From NCBI GenBank assembly GCA_002344125.1, contig DDTQ01000011.1:455245-519244 (forward strand): a stretch of DNA of 64,000 bases. The letters run 5' to 3'. The notes under the pieces are model-generated. The model did not search any database. It worked only from the letters and a program-made list of their open reading frames with translations, and had not been told where the DNA came from. Both the position numbers and the translations under genes were made by a program. Source of the stretch: Ignavibacteria bacterium UBA2360 (GTDB lineage: Bacteria > Bacteroidota > Ignavibacteria > Tepidaquicellales > OLB5). This document shows, piece after piece, positions 7,765-16,260 of this stretch; the stretch's first letter is position 1, and each line of letters starts with the position of its first letter.

Positions 7765-9918
7765 ATGAAACATCTATCAGTTATTTTCGCGGCCTTACTA
7801 ATATTTTCAGCCACAATATTTTCGGCAGATACATCATTGGTGACTATACTTAAGAGCGGAAAGTTTGGCGGCGATGTAAGGGGAATTGATTTTGTAAACT
7901 CAACAACAGGTTTTGCCGTTGGCGATGGAACAAACTCAGTTTTTGCTACAAACAGCTTTATAGCCAAAACCACCGATGGCGGGAATACATGGCTTAACAT
8001 ATCACCGCCGGTATTAACCAACAGACCCTGGCAGGTAGATTTTATCAATACCAACACCGGAGTTGTATCCGGTTACGGCGGAATGATACTGCGTACAACC
8101 AATTCCGGCACAAACTGGACAGTATCAACCACACCGAACACCAGCAATATTTACGAAGTAGTAATGATAACCGCTGATACCGGGTACGCATGCGGGGCGC
8201 TTTCTGCGGCGGTATTAAAAACAGTTGATGGCGGCGCAACGTGGAGCTCTGTAGCGGTAACAGGTACAAATGTCCGTTACGGTATAGCATTCGCCCCGGG
8301 AGGATTTGTTTGGATATGCGGCACTTCGGGAAATATAATACGCTCAACGGATAACGGCGCAACCTGGCTTACAACCACAATAACAGGTTCACCAACATGT
8401 TATGATATTATCAAGGTTGGCAATGACCTGTGGACATTCAGTTCTTCAAACGGCGTTTACCGCTCAACGGATATGGGCGCAAGTTTTGCGCTGGTGTTTG
8501 ATAACGGCAGCAGGGCAATTTACGGCGCCGGTGTATTCGGCACAACAAATTTCATTTCAGTTGGCGCTGATGGTCTAAACTACCGTTCAACCAATGCGGG
8601 AACGAGTTTTGACAGCACGGCTATGAATCTTTTCACCGGGCAGATCTCAAGGGGTGTATATATGAAATCTGCTACGGATATAATTGTAGGTTCAGATATG
8701 GGCAACATATTCCGCTCAACCAACGGCGGAACAAGCTTTACCAATGTTGAATCAGCAAACAGAATGTACGCTGTGGATTTTCTGAACGCTAATACCGGTG
8801 TTGCCGTGGGATTTTCAGGCATGGTCTTCAAAACAACCAATGCGGGGCTTAACTGGGTAAACCTGCCGAGCGGATCAATATATGAAATGTATGATGTCCA
8901 GATGTTTGACGCAAACACATTTTATATTGCGGCAGCTTCGGGAAGGTTTTATGTAACAACAAACGGTGGCACAACATTTATAGAGCGTAATCTTCCCAAT
9001 ATTTCCGGCGGAGCAACAAAGACAATGTGGTTCCACAATGCAAACACAGGTTTTGCGGCAGGAGAAATGGGAAATATATACAGCACAACTGATGCGGGTC
9101 AAAACTGGACATCTGTTTACAGCTGGGGCTCGAGCTTTAATAACTTTGAAGACGTATATTTTGTGAATACATCAACCGGTTACGCAACAGGTGAGCGCGC
9201 AAGATTCATAAAGACTACAGACGGAGGAGCAACCTGGGACAGCACCGGAATTGACGGTCCGAACCTGAACACAGTTTGGGAAATGGACTGGCTGGACGCT
9301 TCAACAGGATTTATGGCTGCAACAAACGGCTGCATCTTTAAATCTACAAACGGCGGAGCAAACTGGTCATTAATGAATGATACCGCGGGCTTAGCGGGAA
9401 TTGATATGATAGATATAGAAGTTGTGGATACGGGCAGGGGGTGGTCAGTTGGCGAAGGCGGTTATATAATGAAACAACAAACACAATCACAGTGGGTGAC
9501 TGAGAGAATTCTTTCAACATCGTTCGGCTCCGCCGAAAACCTGTGGGGAATAGACTTTGTGGGTTCAAACACAGCGTTTGTAAGCGGATATTATGGTACA
9601 ATATACAGACTTGATATAACATCATTAACAGGAATAGCGGGCAACAATACCCCGCTGGTATATTCGCTGGCGCAAAACTACCCGAACCCGTTCAACCCGG
9701 TTACAATGATAAAATTTTCGATACCGGAGGCGCAAAATGTAAGCCTAAATATATACAATGTGCTTGGCGAAAGGGTCGCATCACTTGTAAACGGAAAGAT
9801 CTCTGCGGGCAGTTATGATATTGAGTGGAACGCCGTGAATGCGCCAAGCGGTGTTTATTTCTATAAGCTGGAAGCAGGAAATTACACAGATACAAAAAAG
9901 ATGATATTGTTGAAATAA
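7765..9918 (+). CDS. Secreted Ycf48-like beta-propeller with T9SS type A sorting domain
   Basis: The 717-aa product starts at ATG 7765, preceded by gggga; an upstream in-frame start would add 23 residues before the signal peptide MKHLSVIFAALLIFSATIFSA. Residues 20-620 are repeated blades with TTDGGNTW/STNGGANW-type turns and NTGFAVG-type strands, as in Ycf48/BNR propellers. The C-terminal ~80 residues form a T9SS type A domain (AQNYPNPFNP, then SGVYFYKLEAG and a terminal KKMILLK). The protein should cross the outer membrane by T9SS and be attached or released. The ligand is unknown. A strong terminator follows at 10012. Confidence 0.92.
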   Translation: MKHLSVIFAALLIFSATIFSADTSLVTILKSGKFGGDVRGIDFVNSTTGFAVGDGTNSVFATNSFIAKTTDGGNTWLNISPPVLTNRPWQVDFINTNTGVVSGYGGMILRTTNSGTNWTVSTTPNTSNIYEVVMITADTGYACGALSAAVLKTVDGGATWSSVAVTGTNVRYGIAFAPGGFVWICGTSGNIIRSTDNGATWLTTTITGSPTCYDIIKVGNDLWTFSSSNGVYRSTDMGASFALVFDNGSRAIYGAGVFGTTNFISVGADGLNYRSTNAGTSFDSTAMNLFTGQISRGVYMKSATDIIVGSDMGNIFRSTNGGTSFTNVESANRMYAVDFLNANTGVAVGFSGMVFKTTNAGLNWVNLPSGSIYEMYDVQMFDANTFYIAAASGRFYVTTNGGTTFIERNLPNISGGATKTMWFHNANTGFAAGEMGNIYSTTDAGQNWTSVYSWGSSFNNFEDVYFVNTSTGYATGERARFIKTTDGGATWDSTGIDGPNLNTVWEMDWLDASTGFMAATNGCIFKSTNGGANWSLMNDTAGLAGIDMIDIEVVDTGRGWSVGEGGYIMKQQTQSQWVTERILSTSFGSAENLWGIDFVGSNTAFVSGYYGTIYRLDITSLTGIAGNNTPLVYSLAQNYPNPFNPVTMIKFSIPEAQNVSLNIYNVLGERVASLVNGKISAGSYDIEWNAVNAPSGVYFYKLEAGNYTDTKKMILLK

Positions 9919-10011
9919 TTGCAGGTAAACGTAAACGAAAATTCGTTTAGATATTTCTCCGATGTTAATAGCGGTTACATGCTTTTAACTGCGGTTAATT
10001 GAATAACAAAC

Positions 10012-10046
10012 GACGGCTGAAAATTCAGCCGTCTTTGTTTTTTTTT
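10012..10046 (+). terminator. Rho-independent terminator
   Basis: A perfect 10-bp stem (GACGGCTGAA/TTCAGCCGTC, 2-nt loop) is followed by a T-rich run. It ends the propeller transcript and faces the convergent dioxygenase gene. Confidence 0.85.
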
Positions 10047-10059
10047 AAATGGCAATAAA

Positions 10060-10698
10060 CTATTTATAATTCGGAACATTCTTACCGAGTACCAGATCGC
10101 GCCTGGCTGTATAGATACCATATTCGTTCTTTTCAAGAGTAAGTATTCCCCCGCCTCCCCGGTTCTCAGCATTTTTCCTGTATGAATCATTCACAAATTT
10201 ATCGTCATCAAATACAAAATCCTCGATCCAGTATTCGGTTTTGCCGGGTTCTTTAATTGTGGGGTGAATATGCGCGGGGAATGACGCGTTAGGATAGGGA
10301 GCTGGTCTGAGTGTATAGAATTTATACTCGCCTTTATCGTTAGTTTTAATCCACCCGCGCAGGTAACCATGGCGGCCTGTTTCACTTCCCCTTTTTGAAT
10401 AGTAGCCATTTTGATCGGTGTGATAGATATACAATACAATTCCCGGTGCGGGTGTAATACCATCGGGTTGATAGATCACCCCGCTGATCTCCAGTTTAGT
10501 TTCAGCCGCTTCGAAACCAGGCAGAGTATCAATATGACTTAATTCCTCAAAAGGTACGGGTGATTCATAGACCGCTTCGCAGCCTTCACAGCCATCACCC
10601 ACGGTAATTGTGGTTTCTTTGGCGGGTTTGTTTTCGGTTTGGCCGCAGGCTAAGTTTGTAAAGATCAATAAAACGGCAAGCGAAAAAATTGTTTTCAT
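10060..10698 (-). CDS. Intradiol dioxygenase-fold lipoprotein
   Basis: The 212-aa protein has a lipoprotein signal (LIFTNLAC, lipidated Cys18). The rest resembles the catalytic beta-sandwich of intradiol ring-cleavage dioxygenases: YHTDQNGYY (92-100), HGYLRGWIKTNDKGEYKFYTLRP-type strands, and the metal-binding PAHIHP with His143 and His145. Tyr100 and Tyr135 are candidate iron-ligand tyrosines. The family uses non-haem Fe(III) to open catechols, but exported members of this subgroup have no established substrate. It is a stand-alone gene between two terminators. Confidence 0.85.
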   Translation of the reverse strand: MKTIFSLAVLLIFTNLACGQTENKPAKETTITVGDGCEGCEAVYESPVPFEELSHIDTLPGFEAAETKLEISGVIYQPDGITPAPGIVLYIYHTDQNGYYSKRGSETGRHGYLRGWIKTNDKGEYKFYTLRPAPYPNASFPAHIHPTIKEPGKTEYWIEDFVFDDDKFVNDSYRKNAENRGGGGILTLEKNEYGIYTARRDLVLGKNVPNYK

Positions 10699-10718
10699 AT
10701 TATAAATTTAACCCGTTA

Positions 10719-10746
10719 TAAAAAACCCGCCGTTTCGAGGCGGGTT
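10719..10746 (-). terminator. Rho-independent terminator of the sigma/anti-sigma operon
   Basis: Read on the minus strand, AACCCGCC/GGCGGGTT forms an 8-bp stem followed by six T residues, 49 nt after the anti-sigma stop. It also separates that operon from the dioxygenase gene. Confidence 0.8.
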
Positions 10747-10794
10747 ATAAATTATAAAATCTGATTTAATACTTTTTAATTTTTTACTTTTGTC

Positions 10795-12525
10795 TCAGTC
10801 ATTATCATCATCGCCGGTATCGCTTGGCTTTCTGTGTTTTTCTGATTCCTTCTTTTCCTTTTCAATCTCGTTCTTATACTGCTGTTTTTCGCGCTCAACT
10901 TCTTTTTTTACTTCTTCCATATCTATTTTGATCTTTTCGTTAACGCGTTTGAGCTCTTCCTTAACTTTTTCCATTTCCTTTTTGAACTCTTCGTTATCAA
11001 TTTTCAGGTCTTCCTGTAATTCGCGCATATCTTCTTCAAGTTCTCTCCGGTCTTCTTCTGTCCACGCGTTCACACCGGTTTTATAGAGGAATTCCATGGT
11101 ATCATTGCCGGGTGGAATTACGAAATTATAATTCCAGTTCTTTCTGTGGCTTTGGTTCCAGTTCTTTTCCCAATCTTTCTGCCATTTTTCGTTATCAAAC
11201 TGTTTCATTCTCTCCTCAACTTTTACCATATTTTCGCGTATCTGAACATTCACTTCTTCCATGATCTTATCAACCCATTCATCAATATCTTCAACGCGTC
11301 TGAACTTTGAAATGCTGTCTTTTGGTATAACCCTGGGCGGAGCCACATAGTTTGCAACCTTATTATAAACTTCGTACCTATACTGCTCTTCAACCCTTGG
11401 CATCATATTAACAAGGGTAACCGCATCGGTTTTTTTTGAATTATTAAGAATGGTTTTAATGCACTGCGAGCCGCAATTGCCGAAATCGAATTCCATAAGC
11501 GCTTTTTTAAGCTGCGGTGATGAATCTTCTCTGAATGGCGTGCCAGGACCGATATCCTGTTTAGTTACGCAGAATTTTCCTTCGGGTACGAGTGATTCCC
11601 TGCCGGCGGATTCCAGGGAAACCTTGCCCTGCCTTACATACAGCAGGCCATCGCCTGCTTTATCGACAGAGAACTTATATGAACAGCCAAGATCAACGGC
11701 TGTAACCGTGCCGGCATCAACAAAAAATGTTCGCGGCCGTGCGTTTATATTTGCGTCAATTGCGCCGTAATCAAGCTGAATTCGTTTCTCATCGGTGCTG
11801 CTTTTGGTAAGTTTAACCATACTATTGGGTTCAATTACCACTGTACCAAGACCGGCAACATAAAGCTCAGCTTTGGATGAGTCATCGGTTGTTATAAATC
11901 CGCCAACGCCCAGTGAATCAATAGCTTTCATCACAAGGTTGTTAATCATGGGGCTGCCTTTAAGTGATGTAACCATCCACTTAGGTCCCCCGGTAACTTC
12001 AACAATGTTGGTGTTAAGCTCAATTCCGTTATCGCGGGTTTTCATGTATCGGTTAACACCGTAAATAACGAATGCCAGGATGAGCACTGCGGCTATGCCG
12101 CTGAAATAATAACGCGTACTGCTCCAAAAAGAGCCCGTGGTTTTGATATCTTTACCGTGGAAATTTCCGGCGGTATTGTTTGTTACGGGTATATATTCAT
12201 CTTCGAGTCCGCTCATATTGTAAATATGCGTATCGTCATGTTCGGGAAGCTTAGAATTGATCTTCGCTTCAATGGCGCTCCACATAGCCAGCTGTTTATC
12301 TTTGGAAAGCAGCTTTTCGCCATTTTCATCTTCGGGCGCAATAAGATTGGTTTTTTCTATAAGGATAACTGTATCTTCCAGGTATTTTCTGCAGGCCGGG
12401 CAGTCTTTTAAATGCTGTTCCATCTGCTGCCTGCTTTCGTTGGAGATCATTCCTTCCAGGTAATCATCTACCAGGAGCTCGATCTCTTCGCAATTGTTGT
12501 ATTTCATGGTTATATCTTTTTTCAT
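10795..12525 (-). CDS. Transmembrane anti-sigma factor with zinc-finger, FecR-like domain and coiled-coil tail
   Basis: The 576-aa product has three parts. Residues 1-50 carry an anti-sigma zinc-finger (Cys12, then His38, Cys42, Cys45 in QHLKDCPAC). A single membrane helix spans about 141-158. The exported part begins with a FecR-like region (190-340, with VVIEPNSMVKL and FFVDAGTVTAVDLG). The C-terminus (460-576) is an extremely charged E/K-rich coiled coil, unusual for this family. Its start overlaps the sigma-factor stop by 4 nt (ATGA), so the two are translationally coupled. It should hold the sigma factor inactive until an envelope signal arrives. Confidence 0.9.
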   Translation of the reverse strand: MKKDITMKYNNCEEIELLVDDYLEGMISNESRQQMEQHLKDCPACRKYLEDTVILIEKTNLIAPEDENGEKLLSKDKQLAMWSAIEAKINSKLPEHDDTHIYNMSGLEDEYIPVTNNTAGNFHGKDIKTTGSFWSSTRYYFSGIAAVLILAFVIYGVNRYMKTRDNGIELNTNIVEVTGGPKWMVTSLKGSPMINNLVMKAIDSLGVGGFITTDDSSKAELYVAGLGTVVIEPNSMVKLTKSSTDEKRIQLDYGAIDANINARPRTFFVDAGTVTAVDLGCSYKFSVDKAGDGLLYVRQGKVSLESAGRESLVPEGKFCVTKQDIGPGTPFREDSSPQLKKALMEFDFGNCGSQCIKTILNNSKKTDAVTLVNMMPRVEEQYRYEVYNKVANYVAPPRVIPKDSISKFRRVEDIDEWVDKIMEEVNVQIRENMVKVEERMKQFDNEKWQKDWEKNWNQSHRKNWNYNFVIPPGNDTMEFLYKTGVNAWTEEDRRELEEDMRELQEDLKIDNEEFKKEMEKVKEELKRVNEKIKIDMEEVKKEVEREKQQYKNEIEKEKKESEKHRKPSDTGDDDND

Positions 12526-13121
12526 TTTGCCAGCTCCTCCCTCAGCATTCTTCTTGCCCTGTGTAAATGGGCTTTAGAAGTACCGACTTCTATATCCATC
12601 ATCTTTGAAATTTCGTGATGTTTATATCCTTCAATATCATGAAGTACAAAAGTCATTCTTGCCTGCTGCGGCAGTTTTTCAAGGGCACCTTCAATATCTA
12701 TGCGGGAATCATACCCCTGTTTAACTTTAGCCTGGGGATTATCTCTGGTTATAATTTCAGTAAGTTCACTTACTCTTTCAGCAAATCTTTTTTCAGAGCG
12801 TTTCATCATTAAGAACTGGTTCACCGCAATTGAGTGAAGCCATGAAGAGAACTTACTTTCAAACTGGAACGAAGAAAGTTTTTCCCACGCTTTAACGAAA
12901 ACTTCCTGTGTAAGCTCATCGGCAGTATCTCTATCCTGGCATGCGCGAAGACAAACTGCATACACACGTTTAACGTTGTTGTTATACAGCTCTCTGAATG
13001 CATGAGAGTTTCCCGCCGCCGCCTGGCGAATCAGCTCAAACTCCCTATCCGGACTTGTCGATACCAGCTCCAGAGCTCCCCCCTCGGCAGTCATGCCTGC
13101 CTCGGCTAAATTAGACCGCAT
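12522..13121 (-). CDS. ECF-family RNA polymerase sigma factor
   Basis: The 199-aa protein has region 2 at about 40-105 (FRELYNNNVKRVYAVCLRAC, then ADELTQEVFVKAWEKLSSF) and region 4 at about 140-195 (LEKLPQQARMTFVLHDIEGY, then the helix-turn-helix HHEISKMMDIEVGTSKAHLHRAR). It directs RNA polymerase to a stress or envelope regulon. The start ATG at 13121 is preceded by a GGAGAAA ribosome-binding site. It is first in a two-gene operon with its membrane anti-sigma factor and is probably autoregulated from the 277-nt region shared with the divergent gene at 13399. Confidence 0.95.
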   Translation of the reverse strand: MRSNLAEAGMTAEGGALELVSTSPDREFELIRQAAAGNSHAFRELYNNNVKRVYAVCLRACQDRDTADELTQEVFVKAWEKLSSFQFESKFSSWLHSIAVNQFLMMKRSEKRFAERVSELTEIITRDNPQAKVKQGYDSRIDIEGALEKLPQQARMTFVLHDIEGYKHHEISKMMDIEVGTSKAHLHRARRMLREELAK

Positions 13122-13398
13122 ATTTTCTCCTAAATTACAATAATATGATGCAAAGTGATATGAAAAGGTTTAGTTCTATAATAGTATAGATTACCTTCTT
13201 TGAAAACCAGACCGCAAACTGTAATTAATTAATAAAACATTGATTTATGTTTGAATTGTTGTATTTTTTCACGAAGTGACATAAATTCCTAATTGACACG
13301 AATATCACGAAATCCGTTACTTATTAACTCTATATATAATACTATCTTTGGTTAATTAATTTAAGGTATTAATTCTTTAGCATAGGGAGCATTAAAAA

Positions 13399-14043
13399 AT
13401 GAAAAATGGAAAAAAATTTCTGGGCTATGTTTTATTCTTTGCGGTTTTGACAGTAATAAGTTTTTTACTTCATAATGATGTTGCTGCAAACAATAATAAC
13501 GGCGCACTATATTTCAATTCAGATATAACATCCGGATCAGAAGTGCTGCAAAAGATCATATGGCGCGAAGATATTTACGACCCCTCTCTTAAGGCTAATG
13601 TTAATGTGATAAAGATAGACGATAATTATTTCGCAGGTATCAGCGGGCCTGAGAAGGCGGTGCTGGGGTATCTGGCTTCAACAATAGGCAACGAGTGTTT
13701 TGCCGATGGCAGCATGCAGAAAGTTAAATGCAAGATCCTTTCGGCATTGAACCTGGGTTACCAGTGCAGCGAAGAGAGCAAGGCTTTCTTAAAGAACTGG
13801 TTCCGCGAGGATGCGTTGATTGTCAGTCAGATAGAGAACTGCAAGCCTACATTAGCATCCACAGTCGAAAAGACGTTTGATGAGGTAAAAATATCTTCAG
13901 AGGATAATGTGATAAAGGTTCAGTTAAAAGGTCTAAAGCTTAACATTAAGGAAAACACAGCCGGCAAGTGGAGCGAATCGATCAGCTTCAAGGTTGATGG
14001 CGATAAGGTTTCTCTGACGGAGAGAAAAAAGAAGAACGATTAG
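13399..14043 (+). CDS. Exported protein of unknown function
   Basis: I do not recognise this 214-aa protein. It starts with a basic, hydrophobic signal sequence (MKNGKKFLGYVLFFAVLTVISFLL), so it is exported or anchored. Four cysteines in the middle (about residues 100-153) could form disulfides. It is divergent from the ECF sigma operon and may be a member of that regulon, which is inference. A terminator follows 28 nt after the stop. Confidence 0.8.
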   Translation: MKNGKKFLGYVLFFAVLTVISFLLHNDVAANNNNGALYFNSDITSGSEVLQKIIWREDIYDPSLKANVNVIKIDDNYFAGISGPEKAVLGYLASTIGNECFADGSMQKVKCKILSALNLGYQCSEESKAFLKNWFREDALIVSQIENCKPTLASTVEKTFDEVKISSEDNVIKVQLKGLKLNIKENTAGKWSESISFKVDGDKVSLTERKKKND

Positions 14044-14070
14044 ACCATTTAAAAAATATCGCGATAATAA

Positions 14071-14100
14071 AAAGGAGCCCGAAACAGGCTCCTTTTTTTT
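14071..14100 (+). terminator. Rho-independent terminator
   Basis: A perfect 9-bp stem (AAAGGAGCC/GGCTCCTTT) is followed by a T-run. The A-rich left arm means it may also act, weakly, on the convergent gene from 14603. Confidence 0.85.
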
Positions 14101-14199
14101 GCTTAAAATATTACTCCTTTACATCCGGCAGAGTGTTATTTTGAGAGAGGATATTATCCTTTAAACAACCTGCGGCGAAAGGAGTTATAAAATTTATTG

Positions 14200-14226
14200 C
14201 ATAGCTTTCATAGCTTTCATAGCTTT
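14200..14226. repeat. Three tandem 9-mers (catagcttt)
   Basis: Three perfect copies of catagcttt plus a partial fourth lie just past the stop codon of the mini sorting-domain gene. It is a small tandem repeat with no evident role. Confidence 0.7.
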
Positions 14227-14603
14227 CATTGCTGCAGCATATCAATTTCACGGGTGTATAAGAGCGTATTGCCGGTTTCAGAATATGCGTTCAGGATACA
14301 TTTATATTCCCTGCCGTTCCCTTTGGGAGCCTTAAAAATGATCCCATGCTCTCCGGCAGAAAGGAGCCCGTTCACCAATTCTGTTTCGCTGCCATCGTTT
14401 GTTTCAACAGCGGAGAGTTTTACATAGCAATCCTGAGAAAGGACAAATTTGATGGTCGTGGTTTCGCTGAACGGGTTAGGTGTGTTATAAAGCGAATTAA
14501 GACCTGTTTGTTTATCGTTGCCGCTGCTGTTTTGCTGCGCAACCAGTCCGGCACAGAAAACGCAAATTAGAAATGCGCTAAAGAAGATGTGTTTTGGTTT
14601 CAT
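14226..14603 (-). CDS. Secreted mini-protein: signal peptide plus T9SS-A-like domain only
   Basis: The 125-aa product has a signal peptide (about 1-22, FFSAFLICVFCAGLVAQ), a 15-residue linker, and then a stretch aligning with type A sorting domains: YNTPNPFSETTTIKFVLSQD, CYVKLSAVE, ELVNGLLSAGEHGIIF and YKCILNAYSETGN. It lacks a passenger domain and the usual terminal KKMxLxK, ending REIDMLQQ instead. It could be a stand-alone beta-sandwich of the sorting-domain fold rather than a working secretion signal. It is divergent from the first SPYFNK gene (183 nt between starts). Confidence 0.75.
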   Translation of the reverse strand: MKPKHIFFSAFLICVFCAGLVAQQNSSGNDKQTGLNSLYNTPNPFSETTTIKFVLSQDCYVKLSAVETNDGSETELVNGLLSAGEHGIIFKAPKGNGREYKCILNAYSETGNTLLYTREIDMLQQ

Positions 14604-14786
14604 AATTTTTTGGGGTTTAATTTTTATAGTTTAATTATTGATCCAAAAATACATTCCCCGTGCCCTGTATTACAAAGAAATTTTTCACCATATTTCACTC
14701 CAACAGAATTAAATAAACGATTAATTTATATGGATTTTAGCGCAAAATCAGCATATTTGAATCATTGACTTTCACTCTTTAGGCAT

Positions 14787-16232
14787 ATGGAAAAAAGCAC
14801 GGTCATAGAGATTCTGAGAACATTTTCGAAAGATGAGCTTGCGCGATTTGGTGATTTTGCTTTATCACCCTATCATAACAAGAAGTCTAATGTAACTAAG
14901 TTATTTAAGATATTAAGAAAGACCGCACCTGATTTTCCCTCCGAAAAGATCGTAAAGGAGGAGTTATGGAAAAGTGTATTCCCCGGCAAGATATACAATT
15001 ACGGTATAATGAAGAATCTGATCCACGAGCTGAACAAACTTGTTGTAAAATTTCTAGAGCTGGAGATGTATTCCACAAAACCGATGGATGGTGATCTTAA
15101 TCAGCTGAACATTTTAAAATTAAAAAACCTGAAATCACAATTCATAAAGAAGGCGGCTGAAACCAGGAAAAACCTGAAATTGAGACCGCTGGATCATTTC
15201 ACACATTATTACAACTACATGATATATAATTCAGAAATGGGCTTTCTGGATTATAATTTTCTGTTTGATTCTAAAGAGAAAGACTATCATTCCGGGATAA
15301 ACAATTCACTCATGTTATTTTACTGCACCAACCAGCTTTATCATAATATCAATAATATTCAGTATGCTCACAACAGCTCCGCGTTGATGGATGAAGAGAC
15401 TCACTCAAGAACGCTGAGGCTATACGAGGACTTTCCGCAGAAAGATCCTTTTACCGATATGCTGCACTCCGCATATATCGCGATGAAGAATCCCGGGGAT
15501 AAAAAAGCATATGAAAAACTTAAAGCGGTTTTTTTTGAGAACCATGATAAATGTTCAAAAGAAATTCAGTGTGACCTTGCAACCAACATGATAAATTTTT
15601 GCAGAAACAGCGCGCAAATAGGCCACGCTGATTTTGTTAAAGATGAATTTATTTATATAAAACTCTTAATTGAAGACGGGCTGTATAAGGTATTTACTGC
15701 AGGGTGGATCGACCAGTATCTGTTCGTACAGTCAGTGATGTCGGCGTGCAGATCAGGGAAGTTTGAGTGGGCGGAAAAATTCATAGAGGAACATAAACAT
15801 GAACTCATTAAAGAAGTAAGAGAACAATACACTAATTATGCATATATAACACTGAACCTAAGGCGCGGCAGGTTTGAAGACGCGCTGCATTATATTTCAA
15901 AATGCAGGAATGTTGACATCGGGGATAAACTGAACATAAAGGTATTTGAATTCAATGCATATTATGAGCTGGGATATTATGATGAACTTAAAGCGCTGGC
16001 TGACAGCGCGAACCATATGCTGAAAAACGACAAGTTTTTTTCAGCGGTAGAAAAAGCAAATTACAAACTTTACGTAACTGCCATTTCCCGGCTTATGGAT
16101 TACAAGTGCAAAGTTGGCAGCCGCTATAAGGACCCAGGCTTCTTACATGAGCTTAAAGATTTTATAAATTCCAATAAAATGCGCAACAAACAATGGCTGC
16201 TTCAGAAGATAGAAGAGCTTAAGTCAGCGTGA
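14787..16232 (+). CDS. SPYFNK-family helical protein, paralogue A
   Basis: The 481-aa, all-helical cytosolic protein is one of six paralogues in this window. Its N-terminus has the shared pattern: ILRTFSKDELARFGDF, SPYHNK, then FPGKIYNYGIMKNLIHELNKL, with a charged amphipathic middle. The C-terminus carries the shared KQWLLQKIEELK. I do not recognise a characterised family. The middle 300 residues resemble TPR-like helix pairs. It is followed 28 nt later by paralogue B, so they are probably co-transcribed, and it is divergent from the mini sorting-domain gene. A cagcatatttg stretch near 14750 may be its -7 box. Confidence 0.85.
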   Translation: MEKSTVIEILRTFSKDELARFGDFALSPYHNKKSNVTKLFKILRKTAPDFPSEKIVKEELWKSVFPGKIYNYGIMKNLIHELNKLVVKFLELEMYSTKPMDGDLNQLNILKLKNLKSQFIKKAAETRKNLKLRPLDHFTHYYNYMIYNSEMGFLDYNFLFDSKEKDYHSGINNSLMLFYCTNQLYHNINNIQYAHNSSALMDEETHSRTLRLYEDFPQKDPFTDMLHSAYIAMKNPGDKKAYEKLKAVFFENHDKCSKEIQCDLATNMINFCRNSAQIGHADFVKDEFIYIKLLIEDGLYKVFTAGWIDQYLFVQSVMSACRSGKFEWAEKFIEEHKHELIKEVREQYTNYAYITLNLRRGRFEDALHYISKCRNVDIGDKLNIKVFEFNAYYELGYYDELKALADSANHMLKNDKFFSAVEKANYKLYVTAISRLMDYKCKVGSRYKDPGFLHELKDFINSNKMRNKQWLLQKIEELKSA

Positions 16233-16260
16233 ATCCAATAATATTTTTCAGAACTTTAAG

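Noticed and set aside
7765..9918. Photosystem assembly factor (Ycf48) function for the propeller proteins
   Set aside because: Only the blade pattern is shared. They are secreted T9SS cargo and no photosynthesis gene is present.
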